DNA from: Pythium myriotylum
Taxonomy: Eukaryota; Oomycota; Peronosporomycetes; Pythiales; Pythiaceae
Length of the DNA: 64,000 bases
Reading direction: 5' to 3'
Assembly (NCBI GenBank): GCA_023091665.1
Contig: JALJCQ010000009.1
Coordinates: forward strand, 620,001 to 684,000
This document shows positions 21,808 to 32,360 of this stretch, one piece after another (position 1 is the first letter of the stretch; the number at the start of each line of letters is the position of its first letter). A model generated the notes under the pieces. That model did no database searches. It saw only the letters and a program-made list of their open reading frames with translations, and was not told the DNA's origin. Made by a program: the position numbers and the translations under genes.

Positions 21808-24258
21808 ATGGCGCTGCTCGCTCGTCGCTTGCACTCGCGTTGGCGCGCGTCCCCATGGCTCCACTGGCTCGCGATGCTCGCGCTCGTCGTCTTCTACTTC
21901 CTCGTGATCCGTCTCCAGTCGCTCTCGGCACTCGTGGCCATGTCGGCAGCCAGGTGCGAAGCCACGTTCGGTCATAAGCTCGCGGGCGTGCTGGTCGGAT
22001 TGCTGGAAGACGCGCTCGTAGCCGGGCTGTCGCTCGTGGCGCTCGTGGTCGTGGAACTCGTGTGACTCGGCTTGGGACAACTGATACCGAGATCCAAGGT
22101 CTCACATGTGGCGCCTCGTGTCATGAGAGTTGTGGGGTATGCTGTTCGCTTCGCTGCCGTGTTGCTGTTCGTATTGCTGGCGCTTTCATTCTGCACGATC
22201 GACTTGCTGCTCGTGCGCGCGAGAGAGATCCACTTCACGTACGAGCTCGTACGTACCTACTGGCGCGAGCGCAACGAAGGTGCCAACACGCTCGAGGTCG
22301 AGCCGTACGAGGTCACCATGATCATCTGCACGATGGTTGCGATGGTCGCGACGGCGCTCGTCGTCACGGTCTTCTACGTCACATGCGTCGATCTCTTCCC
22401 CGCGTGGAAGCGGACTCGTGATGAGAGCGACGGAGAGCTCTTGAGCACTCCGTCCTCCCAGAGCCCAGCACTACCCAGCAACGAGGACTCGCCCTCGACT
22501 GGCGACGCCGTGTATGTGCAAGTCGATACTGGCCTGAGCAAGAACGAGCTGGAAGATAGACCCGGCAAGCCGAGACAAAGGACGCGTATTGCACGCCTTG
22601 CTCTTGTGCCTCGACGCCAGCGGTTGCTACTCATCGTACTCGGTGCTGTCTCGACCTACGTGGTGCTCGTTGCAGTAACTAGTGCAATCACGCACGCAGC
22701 TCACCCAGTCATCGTGGCCATCGCACTGAACGCCTCGCTAAACGAACTCTTCCGCGGAGTTCTCGGCGTCATCTTCACGCATAGCCCCGGTTCAGGCAAG
22801 ATCGACTCGGCGTCCTACTACCTGCAACCCGAGACCGAGACTTTCGAGCTTTTTGAAGACGATGTTTTGTACCGCACGACGACTGGCTTCAACGGCTCAC
22901 TAGCGTTCAACGTATCCATCGAGAACGACAATCATCCCAATGTGCTCGTCCTGTGCGTGGAGTCGTTCCGCTACTTAGACTCGCTGTACCTCGCAAGCAA
23001 CTCGAGTGCCAGTGCAGTTATGAGGAAGCATAACATCACGCTCACGCCCAATTTTGATCGCTGGGCCAAGCGCGGCATCGCCTTCAGCAACATGTGGGCG
23101 AGCTGGCAGACCAGTCGCTCGCTCGAGTCGATCCTCTTCAGCCAGGTCGTGTACGACTCGCTGCCCGAGTCCGGCACGTCGCGTGGCCGCGTCGACACCA
23201 AGCTCGTGGGGCTGCCGCAGATGTTCAGCAGCAAAGGCTACGAGACCATCTTCACGACTGGCGGCAACACATCGTACGACCAGTGGGACGAGTTCCTGCC
23301 GGCCCACGGCTTTGAGACGGTACTTGGCGCAGTCGACATGAAGAAGATCGCTGAGAAGAGCTATAACATCAGCAAGGACGACTGGTGGGGACCGGCACGT
23401 CGCGCGTTCATCTGGGGAGTCCACGATGACGTGTCGTTCCCGATCGTGCGTGACATGATCATCCAGCGTGTCGCCGAACAGAAGCAGCGCGTGGCTCGCG
23501 GCGAGCCCAAGAAGCCGTTCTTCTTCAATCACTACACCATCTCGAGCCACTTCCCGTTCCGCGCGCGGCCGGCGTGGCTCGACAACACGACGCTGCCCGA
23601 CTTTTCGCCGCTCTGCGAAGGCTGGGAGAGCAAATGCGAGATCATCCGCAACTACGCGCGGCTACGGTACTTCACCGACATGGAGCTGGGCAAGTTCCTC
23701 GACAAGCTGAACGCGACGGGTGTGCTGAACGACACGATCGTCGTGATGGTCGGCGACCACGGCCAAGCGCCCGAGATGGGACTCGCGAATCCAGTGTACT
23801 ATGACACGGCGATCCAGCACGTGGCTGGCGCGCTCGTGGCTGAAGGTCGCCTTGGTGACTCTGTGGGGCTCGTCATCGACGACGCGAGCCACCAGAACGA
23901 CATCCAGAACACGCTCGCAGACATTGTGGGTGTGGGTGAGCACGGATTCCTTCAGACTGGCGTCGGTCGGTCGCTCAAGAGGCAAATTCCGTTCGGCGAG
24001 CGACTCGTGTGGAGTAACAACCCGTGGAGACGCATGTCGGTCGTGCGTGGCCACGAGCGGTTCGTGTACGACGGCGAGTCAAACCGCGTGGCGTTGTTCG
24101 ATACGCTCGCGGATCCACTCGAGAAGACTGACTTGCTGCCGACTCGAAGCGATGAAGAAGTCGCGGAGTGGAAAGAGCGGTGGCGAGCCGGTCGACGGCT
24201 GACGAGGTACTACAAGAAGCGCTGGGACGACAAGTGTCTCGCTCAGGTGCGGTGCTGA
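21808..24258 (+). pseudogene. LtaS-like array copy 3, nonsense codon at position 86
   Basis: From ATG 21808 (MALLARRLHSRWRASPWLHW) the frame runs through spans 1 and 2 and meets TGA at 22063-22065 (codon 86). It then continues in the same frame without further damage to 24258, keeping the other spans, the linker and the whole catalytic domain: Glu385 (CVESFRYLDS), Thr435 (QTSRSLESILFSQ), Asp650-His651 (VGDHGQAPEMG). At the stop position the sister copy 2 has Arg, so the TGA looks like a recent single-base event. No ATG soon after the stop would keep the full membrane part; one at 22123 would lose two spans. The tail is KCLAQVRC. It is either a young pseudogene or translated by readthrough. 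Confidence 0.8.
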
Positions 24259-25276
24259 AGGAGCCGAGAAGAGAGTGAACGATCTGTGTGAACCAATTTG
24301 GCAGAACATCGATTAAACAATTGCACAATAAGAAAGTCATTCAACTAGACCCAGATCGCAGAACAGCAGTACCGTATCCTTTCCACAGTATTTGGCTGGT
24401 CCTTGGTCGTTTCCCTCTCGCCCGCTCGTCCAGTAGTGGGCGAGAAAGAAACGAGTCGACTAGTGGCACTTCGAGCCGTCGACGACTTGTTTCCTTCTGA
24501 GATGCCACTCTGTTCAATTTGACACAAGAGCTTGCACGAGTTGGGGTCTCTTATTACCTTTGTCAGCGCGTCGCCAGTGTCCCCAGCAGCCCCGACCTTG
24601 ACAGGTCAACTGCTTCCACTCGGCGGACCAACTCGTCGGTTTACGATCCTTCGCTCGCAAACGAAACCATACGAATCAAGTGCGACAGCCTGGCACGACG
24701 CCGCGACTCGATGCGATGCGGTTTGCAAACGCCGTTTTTCGCTGGCGATCGATTGTCCCCCGCGCGACTTTTACGCGGCATCCACTATTAGCACTACTGT
24801 ATTATGGTTGAACGCATCGCTAGGAAAAGAGAAGCGGATCGTTGAGCAGTGCGAGCGCGAGAACTGTTCAAGAGGTCAGCCACGGCATGGATGACAAAAA
24901 TTTGCGCCCGTCTCACTGACTCAAACTGTGACAAACAGCCGGTTTCTCTTTCCAGGTGGTTGATCTCTTTCCAGGTGGTTGCGTCACTTGGAACACGCGA
25001 AGCGCCATGTGGCTCGTCTCTTGTCCGTTTTACGACTCTTCTGGTCTGTGATCCTGTAGTGAGACCGTGCACAAACGAGCCATCTGCGAGCCAGTCACTG
25101 GAAGACAGCTACATTCTCACATGTCACAGGCAGCTCTTTTTGGGCTGGGCTGCCCTCCCTCCCACGAAGATCCAGCTGGTCGCGTGACGCCTGTCGGGAG
25201 GAAGAGGAAGAGGAGGAGGAAAAAGAACCGCGGTCTCCGTTGTCCGTTCGAGGCTCAGTCGCGCTTTTCGCTCCCC
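24259..25276. other. Spacer between array copies 3 and 4
   Basis: 1.0 kb with no supported gene. It contains a perfect 19-nt tandem pair (unit TCTCTTTCCAGGTGGTTGA, second copy with a changed last base) at 24945-24982, and a purine-rich run near 25198-25225 just before copy 4. A frame open upstream of the copy 4 ATG has no conserved content. Confidence 0.5.
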
Positions 25277-27754
25277 ATGCCCAAGGTCTCCGCTGCGATC
25301 TCGTCGGCGCTCGCGCGCCGCCGCTGGCTCCCGGCGGCCGCCGTCGTCGCGCCTACGATGCTCTTCTGCTTTGTTGACAAGCTCGTCGCGCTGCCGGCGA
25401 TCCTCGACGTCTACGCCACGCGACGCGAGCGCACGTTCGCCGCGCAGACCGCCGGCCTCGCGCTCGCGCTCGTCGAAGATTTGCTCGTCGCGACGCTGCT
25501 GCTCGCGCTGCTGCTTGTCGTCGAGCTCGTCGCAGCGGTCGTGGCCAAAGTCCAGCGATGCGTGGTCGACAAGAACAAGTTGCGCGTGCTCCGCGTGCTC
25601 GGCACGGCGCTGCGCTCGCTCGTCGTGCTCGTAGTCGTGCTGCTCGTGCTCGCGCCGTTCGCGGCCGACATGCTGCTGCTGCGCAGCCGCGAGATGCGCT
25701 TCACGTCCGAGCTCATCGTGACGGCGATCCGCGAGCGCGACCAAGCCGCGGGACTCGAAGTCGAGCCGCGCGAGATCCGACTCGCGAAAGAGACAATCGT
25801 CGGCGTCGCGCTCTACGTGATTGTGTTTACGGGAGTGTACATCCGCTACATCGACTTGCTGAGCATGGTGGCGCCCAGCCACGCTGCCGACCCGAAAGGC
25901 AAGTTCATGCCGGTCGCGCTCTCGGCCAACGAAGACCTCGAAGTCTCCGCCGTGAAGAAGAACAAGGAACTCGCGATGGCAGACGCATCGTCCCTCAGTG
26001 ACGACGACGACGATCTTGAGACCATCTCCGCGTCGTCGTCGGTCGACGACCTCGAGGCTCCTCCGACGAAGAAGATCCGTATTGTGAAAACCTTTCGTGG
26101 TCCGTGGTATACTCGCGGCAGCGTCAAGGTCGCGGTTGTGGTACTAGCGTGGCTCGCGTTGCTCGGGCTCGCGGCTCTGGTCTCCCACGCCGCAAGCCCC
26201 ATCGTCGCAGCGATTGCGTTGAACGCGACGCTCAACGAGATCTTCCGGAACGCCTTCCACTTTCAGTTCCAGCGCAGCACGGGATCGGGCGCCATCGAGT
26301 CGGTCGGCGCCTACCTGCAGTGGGATAGCGAGCACTACACGCTGTTCAAGGATGATGTGCTCTACCGCAAGACCACGGGCTTCAAGGGCCCACTGGCGTT
26401 TGATGTCGATGTGGATCCAAAGAACCCACCGAATGTGCTGATCATCGGTGTCGAGTCGTTCCGGTACATGGACTCGCTGTACATGGCCGAGAACACGAAG
26501 GCCGGTGAGCTGATGCAGAAGAACAACCTGACAGTGACCCCGCAGTTCGACCGCTGGGCGAAGCGCGGCATCGCGTTCAACAACATGTGGTCGAGCTGGC
26601 AAACTAGTCGCTCGCTTGAGGCCATTCTCTTTGGCCAGCTTGTGTACGACACTGTCTCAAACTCCGGCACGACCTATGGCAAGAAGGATACCAAGCTTGT
26701 GGGCATGCCACAAATGTTCAAGCAGAAAGGCTACGAGACCGTGTTCACGACGGGCTGCATCACGACGTACGATCAGTGGGATATTTTCCTCCCGAGCCAT
26801 GGCTTTGACACGGTCATTGCAGCGCCGGATATGAAGAAGATCGCGGAGCGAGACTATGGAATCAAGAAGGCGCAGTGGGACGGCAAGGAACACCGCGGCT
26901 TCGGCTGGGGCGTCCACGATGACATCTCGTTTGATATTCTGGGCGATCTCATGATCAACAAGACCAAGCTTCAGGCCGACCGCGTCAAGCGCGGCGAGAG
27001 CAAGAACCCGTTCTTCCTCAACCACTACACGATCTCGAGCCACCACACGTTCGACGCCCACCCGACGTGGCTCGATAGCGAGAAGCTGCCTGATTTTACA
27101 CCGCTCTGCGAAGGCTGGGAGAGTGAGTGCACGCTCATCAAGAAGTATGCCAAGCTTCGTTACTTTACGGATATGGAGCTTGGCAGGTTCCTCGATCGCA
27201 TGGAGAAGGAAGGAATCCTGAACGACACGATCGTTGTCATCGTCGGCGACCACGGACAGTCTCCTGAGATGGGACTTGCCAACCCCATGCTATACCAGAC
27301 AGCTGTGACCCACGTCGCCAGCACCATGATCGCCGAAGGCCGACTCGGCAAGTACGCCGGCATGGTCTACAACGATGCCACCCACCACTACGACCTGCTT
27401 AACACACTCGCAGATATCGTGGGCGTGCCTGAGGAGGGATTCCTGCAGACGGGAGTGGGTCGCTCATTGAAGCGCCAGTTGCCGTACGGCGAGCGGCTCG
27501 TGTACAGTAACAACCCGATGAAGAAGATGTCGATTGTGCGTGGGCACGAGCGATTTGTGTACGACCGTACATCGAACGACATGGGATTGTTCGACACGAT
27601 CAAGGATCCGCTTGAGAAGAACGACTTGCTACCGACGCGAGACAACGCCGAGATCGCTGGCTGGTATGCGAAGCGCAAGGCCGGTCGCCAGCTCAACACC
27701 TACTTCAAGAACCGATGGGAGAAGAAGTGCCTCGCCAAGGTCGATTGCTCATAG
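25277..27754 (+). CDS. LtaS-like membrane phosphotransferase, array copy 4
   Basis: Intronless, 825 residues from ATG 25277 (MPKVSAAISS). An in-frame ATG at 25121 exists, but 25277 matches the leader length of the other copies. Five spans, then a strongly acidic Ser/Asp linker (SLSDDDDDLE) before span 5. Catalytic domain: Glu393 (GVESFRYMDS), Thr443 (QTSRSLEAILFGQ), Asp658-His659 (VGDHGQSPEMG). The N-terminal membrane part is unusually GC-rich and Ala/Leu-rich. The catalytic half shares long identical DNA stretches with copy 5 (for example about 26680-26780 and 27300-27640). The tail is KCLAKVDCS, and this tail plus the 3' flank is repeated just downstream. Confidence 0.9.
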   Translation: MPKVSAAISSALARRRWLPAAAVVAPTMLFCFVDKLVALPAILDVYATRRERTFAAQTAGLALALVEDLLVATLLLALLLVVELVAAVVAKVQRCVVDKNKLRVLRVLGTALRSLVVLVVVLLVLAPFAADMLLLRSREMRFTSELIVTAIRERDQAAGLEVEPREIRLAKETIVGVALYVIVFTGVYIRYIDLLSMVAPSHAADPKGKFMPVALSANEDLEVSAVKKNKELAMADASSLSDDDDDLETISASSSVDDLEAPPTKKIRIVKTFRGPWYTRGSVKVAVVVLAWLALLGLAALVSHAASPIVAAIALNATLNEIFRNAFHFQFQRSTGSGAIESVGAYLQWDSEHYTLFKDDVLYRKTTGFKGPLAFDVDVDPKNPPNVLIIGVESFRYMDSLYMAENTKAGELMQKNNLTVTPQFDRWAKRGIAFNNMWSSWQTSRSLEAILFGQLVYDTVSNSGTTYGKKDTKLVGMPQMFKQKGYETVFTTGCITTYDQWDIFLPSHGFDTVIAAPDMKKIAERDYGIKKAQWDGKEHRGFGWGVHDDISFDILGDLMINKTKLQADRVKRGESKNPFFLNHYTISSHHTFDAHPTWLDSEKLPDFTPLCEGWESECTLIKKYAKLRYFTDMELGRFLDRMEKEGILNDTIVVIVGDHGQSPEMGLANPMLYQTAVTHVASTMIAEGRLGKYAGMVYNDATHHYDLLNTLADIVGVPEEGFLQTGVGRSLKRQLPYGERLVYSNNPMKKMSIVRGHERFVYDRTSNDMGLFDTIKDPLEKNDLLPTRDNAEIAGWYAKRKAGRQLNTYFKNRWEKKCLAKVDCS

Positions 27755-27988
27755 ATGCACATCCGATAATAGACACTACGTGGAAATACAGAACCAATTG
27801 TACTAATCGATGTGTGATATACATCTTTCACAGATACAAAAGTCCACAACACCAACTTCTAGAGCTGATGGGAGGAGAAACGCCTTCCCAAGGTCGGCTG
27901 CTCATAGATGCATGAATAGACACTCTCACATGGACAATTGTACTAATCAGCGTGTGACGTACCTCTAAGAATACGTCTTTTCACAGAT
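27712..27988 (+). repeat. Tandem copy of the gene 4 tail and 3' flank
   Basis: The last codons and 3' flank of array copy 4 (27712-27832, ...WEKKCLAKVDCS stop, then AATTGTACTAATC and TTTCACAGAT) recur at 27867-27988. The second version has altered bases: GGAGAAACGCCTTCCCAAGG, then GCTGCTCATAGATGCA, then AATTGTACTAATC and TTTTCACAGAT. The second unit is a relic with no gene attached. Spacing between the units is about 155 bp. Confidence 0.8.
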
Positions 27989-28371
27989 CGTTCGCGTCGA
28001 CGTTCCAGGTGACAGCCCTGGTCAGGCTGTCGATCCAGCTGTCTTCCAAAACTTTTTCGCTTTCTCCCGTCGGTCTATGTCGCCCTCTCACCACAAAAAT
28101 TTCGTCGAGGCACAAATGGCTGCGTTCATCGCCTGTGGGGAAGAACGCGCCTATCCGTGGCTCCGTTTACGCTTGGTTTACCAAGGCACACCTGGAATGC
28201 GGAAGGCACTGAATATTTCGACGTCCTGTCGGTATCGATTGACTACCACTAATAATCGATGTTGCCAGCTTTCCTGGTCGCTGACAGATTGGACATAGTC
28301 AGTGCACCCATCATGACAACAACGCTGCAGAGACCGGAGCATCGAGCCATTTCCCAATCGTCCACGCCGCC
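27989..28371. other. Spacer and promoter region of array copy 5
   Basis: No gene. The block 28029-28215 (TCGATCCAGCTGTCT, TCTCACCACAA, GCCTGTGGGGAA, CACCTGGAATGC) has a diverged relative at 31498-31760, so upstream DNA was duplicated with the genes. Confidence 0.6.
28347..28359 (+). promoter_or_regulatory. Putative oomycete initiator of array copy 5
   Basis: CCATTTCCCAATC lies 12 bases before the ATG of copy 5. It fits the oomycete initiator plus flanking element (YCATTYYNCAWTTT-like). No TATA box is seen. Confidence 0.4.
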
Positions 28372-30828
28372 ATGGAGACCAAGCGCCGCGTTCTGAGCCT
28401 GCTGCGAGTCGTTTCGATCGCCTTCGAACGCCACGCATGGCTCCACTGGGTCGTCGTCTTCGCGATCCCGATGGCTTTCTTCCTCGTTGACAAGCTCGTA
28501 GCACTGTCTGCGATCCTCGATCTCTACGCCACGTCGGCCGAGCGAACAGTGGGCAACAAGCTCTCTGGCGTGCTGCTTGGACTGCTGGAGGACTGGATCG
28601 TGACGGGGCTTCTCGTGCTCTCGCTGCTCGTGGTTGAAGTCGTGGCCCTCCTGCTCTCGCGAGAGGTACTCGCTCGTGTATCAAGCGAGCCGAAGCGTTC
28701 GGCGCTCAAGTTCTCGGGCCGCGCTCTCCAATTCTGGGTCGTGTTCGCTCTTGTCGCACTCACACTTGCGCCGTTTGCGGCTGATATGTTATTGATCCGC
28801 ATTCGCCAAATGCGCTTCACTATGGACCTCATCGCCACCTACAGCCGAGAGAAAGATCAAGCCTCGACGCTCGAAGTCGAGCCGCGCGAGATCCGACTCG
28901 CCGTGGCCACGAGCGTCGGTGCAGTCTTCGTGGCGCTCATCTTCGCCGGTATCTATATCTGCTGGATCGACCTGTTGCGATGCTTTTCGCCGAGATACGG
29001 CGTGATGGATCCCGCTGGCTTCGCATCTGGCTCATTCGCACCGATCAACTCGACGATCGACCTGGAGAAGGCCCATGGGGCCAACACGGACGCTCTCTCG
29101 GCGACCGATTTGTCTCCTCAGAGTCACCAGGGTCCTGCTGCGACCCCTGCAGCCGTGCCATCGTATCTCACTCGATTGCCTCACCGTATCCGAGTTGGTG
29201 TCGTTTGCCTGGCCGTGTTTATCGCCTACATTATTCTCATCGTTGTCACAAAGTCGATCACGCACGCAGTGAGCCCTCTCGTCGCCGCGATCGCACTCAA
29301 CGCCTCCCTCAACGAGCTCTTTCGCAACTGGTTCCACGTTCAGTTCCAGCGCGGAGCTGGTTCGGGCGCCATCGACTCTGCCGCTTACTACCTACAGTCG
29401 GACACGGAGACCTACAAGTTGTTCGATGATGATGTGCTCTACCGCAAGACCACGGGCTTCAAGGGCCCACTCGCATTCGACGTTGAGGTCGATGAGAAGA
29501 ACCCGCCAAACGTGCTCGTGCTCGCTGTCGAGTCGTTCCGATACATGGACTCGCTGTACATGGCTGAGAATACGACGGCTGGGGAGTTGATGCAAAAGAA
29601 CAACCTCTCGGTGACCCCGCAGTTCGATCGTTGGGCGAAGCGCGGCATCGCGTTCAATAACATGTGGTCGAGCTGGCAGACTAGTCGCTCGCTAGAGGCT
29701 ATTCTCTTCGGACAAATCGCTTATGATTCGGTCACTGATTCCGGGACTACGCACGGCAAGAAGGATACCAAGCTTGTGGGCATGCCGCAAATGTTCAAGC
29801 AGAAAGGCTACGAGACCGTGTTCACGACGGGCTGCATCACGACGTACGATCAGTGGGATACTTTCCTCCCGAGCCATGGCTTTGACACTGTCATCGCGGC
29901 GCCGGATATGAAGAAGATCGCTGAGGAGAGCTATGGCATCAGCAAGGACGATTGGGATGGCCCAGCCAAGCGTGGGTTCAACTGGGGCGTCCACGATGAT
30001 TTGTCTTTCGAGATTCTTGGTGACATGATGATCAAGAAAGTGAAGGAGCAGGCGGAACGTGTCAAGCGAGGCGAAAAGAAGCAGCCTTTCTTCCTCAACC
30101 ACTACACGATCTCGAGCCACCACACGTTCGACGCCCACCCGACGTGGCTCGACAGCGAGAAGCTGCCTGATTTTACACCACTCTGCGACGGCTGGGAAAC
30201 GCAGTGTGAGTTGATCAAGAAGTACTCGAAACTGCGCTACTTCACTGATATGGAGTTGGGCAAGTTCCTCGATAAGATGGAATCGGCGGGCGTGCTCAAG
30301 GACACGATTGTTGTCATCGTTGGCGACCACGGACAGTCTCCTGAGATGGGACTCGCTAATCCTATCCTCTACCAGACAGCTGTGACCCACGTCGCCAGCA
30401 CCATGATCGCCGAGGGCCGACTCGGCAAGTACGCCGGCATGGTCTACAACGATGCCACCCACCACTACGACCTGCTTAACACACTCGCAGATATCGTGGG
30501 CGTGCCTGAGGAGGGATTCCTGCAGACGGGAGTGGGTCGCTCATTGAAGCGCCAGTTGCCGTTCGGCGAGCGCCTCGTGTACAGCAACAACCCGATGAAG
30601 AAGATGTCGATTGTGCGTGGGCACGAGCGATTTGTGTACGACCGTACATCGAACGACATGGGATTGTTCGACACGATCAAGGATCCGCTTGAGAAGAACG
30701 ACTTGCTCCAGTCACAAGGAAACACAGAGAAGGCGAGCTGGCTGACAAAGCGGAGGAATGGCCGTCAACTGAACGTGTACTTCAAGCGGCGGTGGGAGAA
30801 CAAGTGCCTTACCAAAGTGGACTGCTAG
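28372..30828 (+). CDS. LtaS-like membrane phosphotransferase, array copy 5
   Basis: Intronless, 818 residues. Spans at about 22-45, 58-92, 106-132, 160-190 and 248-290 (the last includes KSITHAVSPLVAAIALNASL). The catalytic domain is complete: Glu387 (AVESFRYMDS), Thr437 (QTSRSLEAILFGQ), Asp652-His653 (VGDHGQSPEMG), GVHDD and HYTISSHHTF. The linker before the catalytic core (SDTETYKLFDDDVLYRKTTG) and the core up to FGQIAYDSVT are almost the same as copy 10, while the 3' third is almost the same as copy 4, so the gene is a patchwork. The tail is KCLTKVDC. Confidence 0.92.
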   Translation: METKRRVLSLLRVVSIAFERHAWLHWVVVFAIPMAFFLVDKLVALSAILDLYATSAERTVGNKLSGVLLGLLEDWIVTGLLVLSLLVVEVVALLLSREVLARVSSEPKRSALKFSGRALQFWVVFALVALTLAPFAADMLLIRIRQMRFTMDLIATYSREKDQASTLEVEPREIRLAVATSVGAVFVALIFAGIYICWIDLLRCFSPRYGVMDPAGFASGSFAPINSTIDLEKAHGANTDALSATDLSPQSHQGPAATPAAVPSYLTRLPHRIRVGVVCLAVFIAYIILIVVTKSITHAVSPLVAAIALNASLNELFRNWFHVQFQRGAGSGAIDSAAYYLQSDTETYKLFDDDVLYRKTTGFKGPLAFDVEVDEKNPPNVLVLAVESFRYMDSLYMAENTTAGELMQKNNLSVTPQFDRWAKRGIAFNNMWSSWQTSRSLEAILFGQIAYDSVTDSGTTHGKKDTKLVGMPQMFKQKGYETVFTTGCITTYDQWDTFLPSHGFDTVIAAPDMKKIAEESYGISKDDWDGPAKRGFNWGVHDDLSFEILGDMMIKKVKEQAERVKRGEKKQPFFLNHYTISSHHTFDAHPTWLDSEKLPDFTPLCDGWETQCELIKKYSKLRYFTDMELGKFLDKMESAGVLKDTIVVIVGDHGQSPEMGLANPILYQTAVTHVASTMIAEGRLGKYAGMVYNDATHHYDLLNTLADIVGVPEEGFLQTGVGRSLKRQLPFGERLVYSNNPMKKMSIVRGHERFVYDRTSNDMGLFDTIKDPLEKNDLLQSQGNTEKASWLTKRRNGRQLNVYFKRRWENKCLTKVDC

Positions 30829-31497
30829 ATTTGAGTCCTGACCACCTTTGTAGAGTAGGCGATGATACGCGGCTAACTTATAAGAAAGATCGACTTTCTT
30901 GTACAGACCAAACGGCCAAACCATTCAGAACTGGCAAGTGGTGCATGAAGTACTACCCTACATCGTTCTGGAGACACGTATTCACTCCTCCCGCTAGAGA
31001 CGAAGGGGTTGGCACAATATGGTCCGTGGCAATCAACGAAATCAGATGCTTGGCACCAATGTTCCGAGTTCAAATGTGGTCAATCAAATAGAATGCTCGA
31101 GACGCAGCGCAATTGATTCTCTCAGCGCTTATTTTCGAGAAGCTTCAATCCAAACAACTCCCAGACGAAGCCGTTGACGCGATTGAGCCGTCCGTCCAGC
31201 CAAGGAATGGTTGACTGATGCCCGTCACCGACCGGTGCGATTATCGGATCGTTGAGGAGGCTTCCGTATCACCCACAGGACTCCATCGATGACGCAGAAT
31301 CCCCCACGAGAGGTTTGCCAGATTCAAATGCAAAGGATACACACAGCACACAGATTTAATCCGAGTTGTGTCGAGCATGCTTCGCTTTCTCGTCCGTGGC
31401 TGTCTTCGACCGCGACACGATCGAAGGTCGCAGGCTAGCAGCGAAGGGATAAATCGTCTCAGGGCAGGTATTCGCCCTTTCCTTGTCGCTGTCTGCA

Positions 31498-31760
31498 TCT
31501 AGTTTCACCTGGAATGCCACGCAGTGAATGCTTTTGGGCATGGTGCGCACTCGATGAGGGGTGCTGATCCCTATCCTCGATCCAGCTGTCTCCCGGACAC
31601 TTGGTGTCTCCCAAAGGCCTTGGTCACGCACTCCGTTCGTCTCACCACAATTTTTCGTCGCACAAGCGGTTGGTAATAAACAGCCTGTGGGGAAGCGAAC
31701 CCTTTCCTTGTCGCTGTCGTCATCCAGCCTGTTGTGCCTGGAATACGGGGCACTGTATTT
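31498..31760 (+). repeat. Diverged duplicate of the copy 5 upstream block
   Basis: Shares TCGATCCAGCTGTCT, a CTCACCACAA...TTTCGTCG segment and CAGCCTGTGGGGAA in the same order as 28029-28215, and CACCTGGAATGC...CAGTGAAT (here upstream instead of downstream). It is not followed by an array gene start at the same distance; copy 6 begins about 600 bp further on. Confidence 0.6.
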
Positions 31761-32090
31761 TTTTCATTGTGGTAAAAGCCCCTTCTCCCTCGAACGCCAA
31801 ACTCCTGATCTCCTGGGTCAGAGCAGTCTACTCGGTCTGGTTGTTCAACTGGCCGTGAAAGTGCTTTTGGTTGATGATGATGCAATGTGAATCCTAATAG
31901 CTCGGGTGGGCTTGGTTCACTGACCTGCTAGTTGCTTTTGTTTGTCTTGGCCACTTGGGTGTTCTACGTGTCTGGTTTGGGTGGCTTCCTCCGCTTGCTC
32001 GATGGAGATTCGGACGGCCCCGTTCCGTAATGAATAAAACAAGAATCTCGAATTATGGAAATTCCACCACAAAATAAGTAATGGTCTCGA

Positions 32091-32147
32091 GTTACGAAAC
32101 ACCCGTAAACATGTTGCTGAGCACCGTGTTTACGGGTGTTTCGTAAC
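32091..32147. repeat. Perfect 21-bp inverted repeat with 15-nt loop
   Basis: Left arm 32091-32111 (GTTACGAAACACCCGTAAACA) and right arm 32127-32147 are exact reverse complements around the loop TGTTGCTGAGCACCG. A second hairpin follows at once (arms of 10, 32146-32155 and 32165-32174, around TTCCACA/TGTGGAA). A decayed version of the right arm recurs near 32188-32212. Confidence 0.85.
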
Positions 32148-32360
32148 ATTCCACACCAACTTGCTGTGGAATGTCTTCAGGCACGGCATGTTTAGGGTAT
32201 GTTTCGTCAGGATCCTCCTGTCTTGTTGCACGTAGAAAACGAGCACTGGATATTGTTCAATACGGTAAGTCCTTTTCCCCTCGAAAGGTGCGAGACCGCT
32301 CGGCTCAGCGGGGCTGACTCCACTCACCTAAAAATCCAAATTCCAGACTCGCTTCACACC

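Larger units (their letters stand above)
30829..32360. other. Spacer between array copies 5 and 6
   Basis: 1.5 kb without a supported gene. It contains the second copy of the shared upstream block (31498-31760) and two stem-loop-forming inverted repeats (listed separately). A possible 5' splice site (ACG|GTAAGT near 32266) precedes copy 6, but no matching acceptor or exon is convincing. Confidence 0.5.

Noticed and set aside
22040..22075. A very short intron removing the TGA of array copy 3
   Set aside because: The best GT...AG pair would give an intron of about 32 nt, far below the size usable by the spliceosome, and no other array copy has an intron there.
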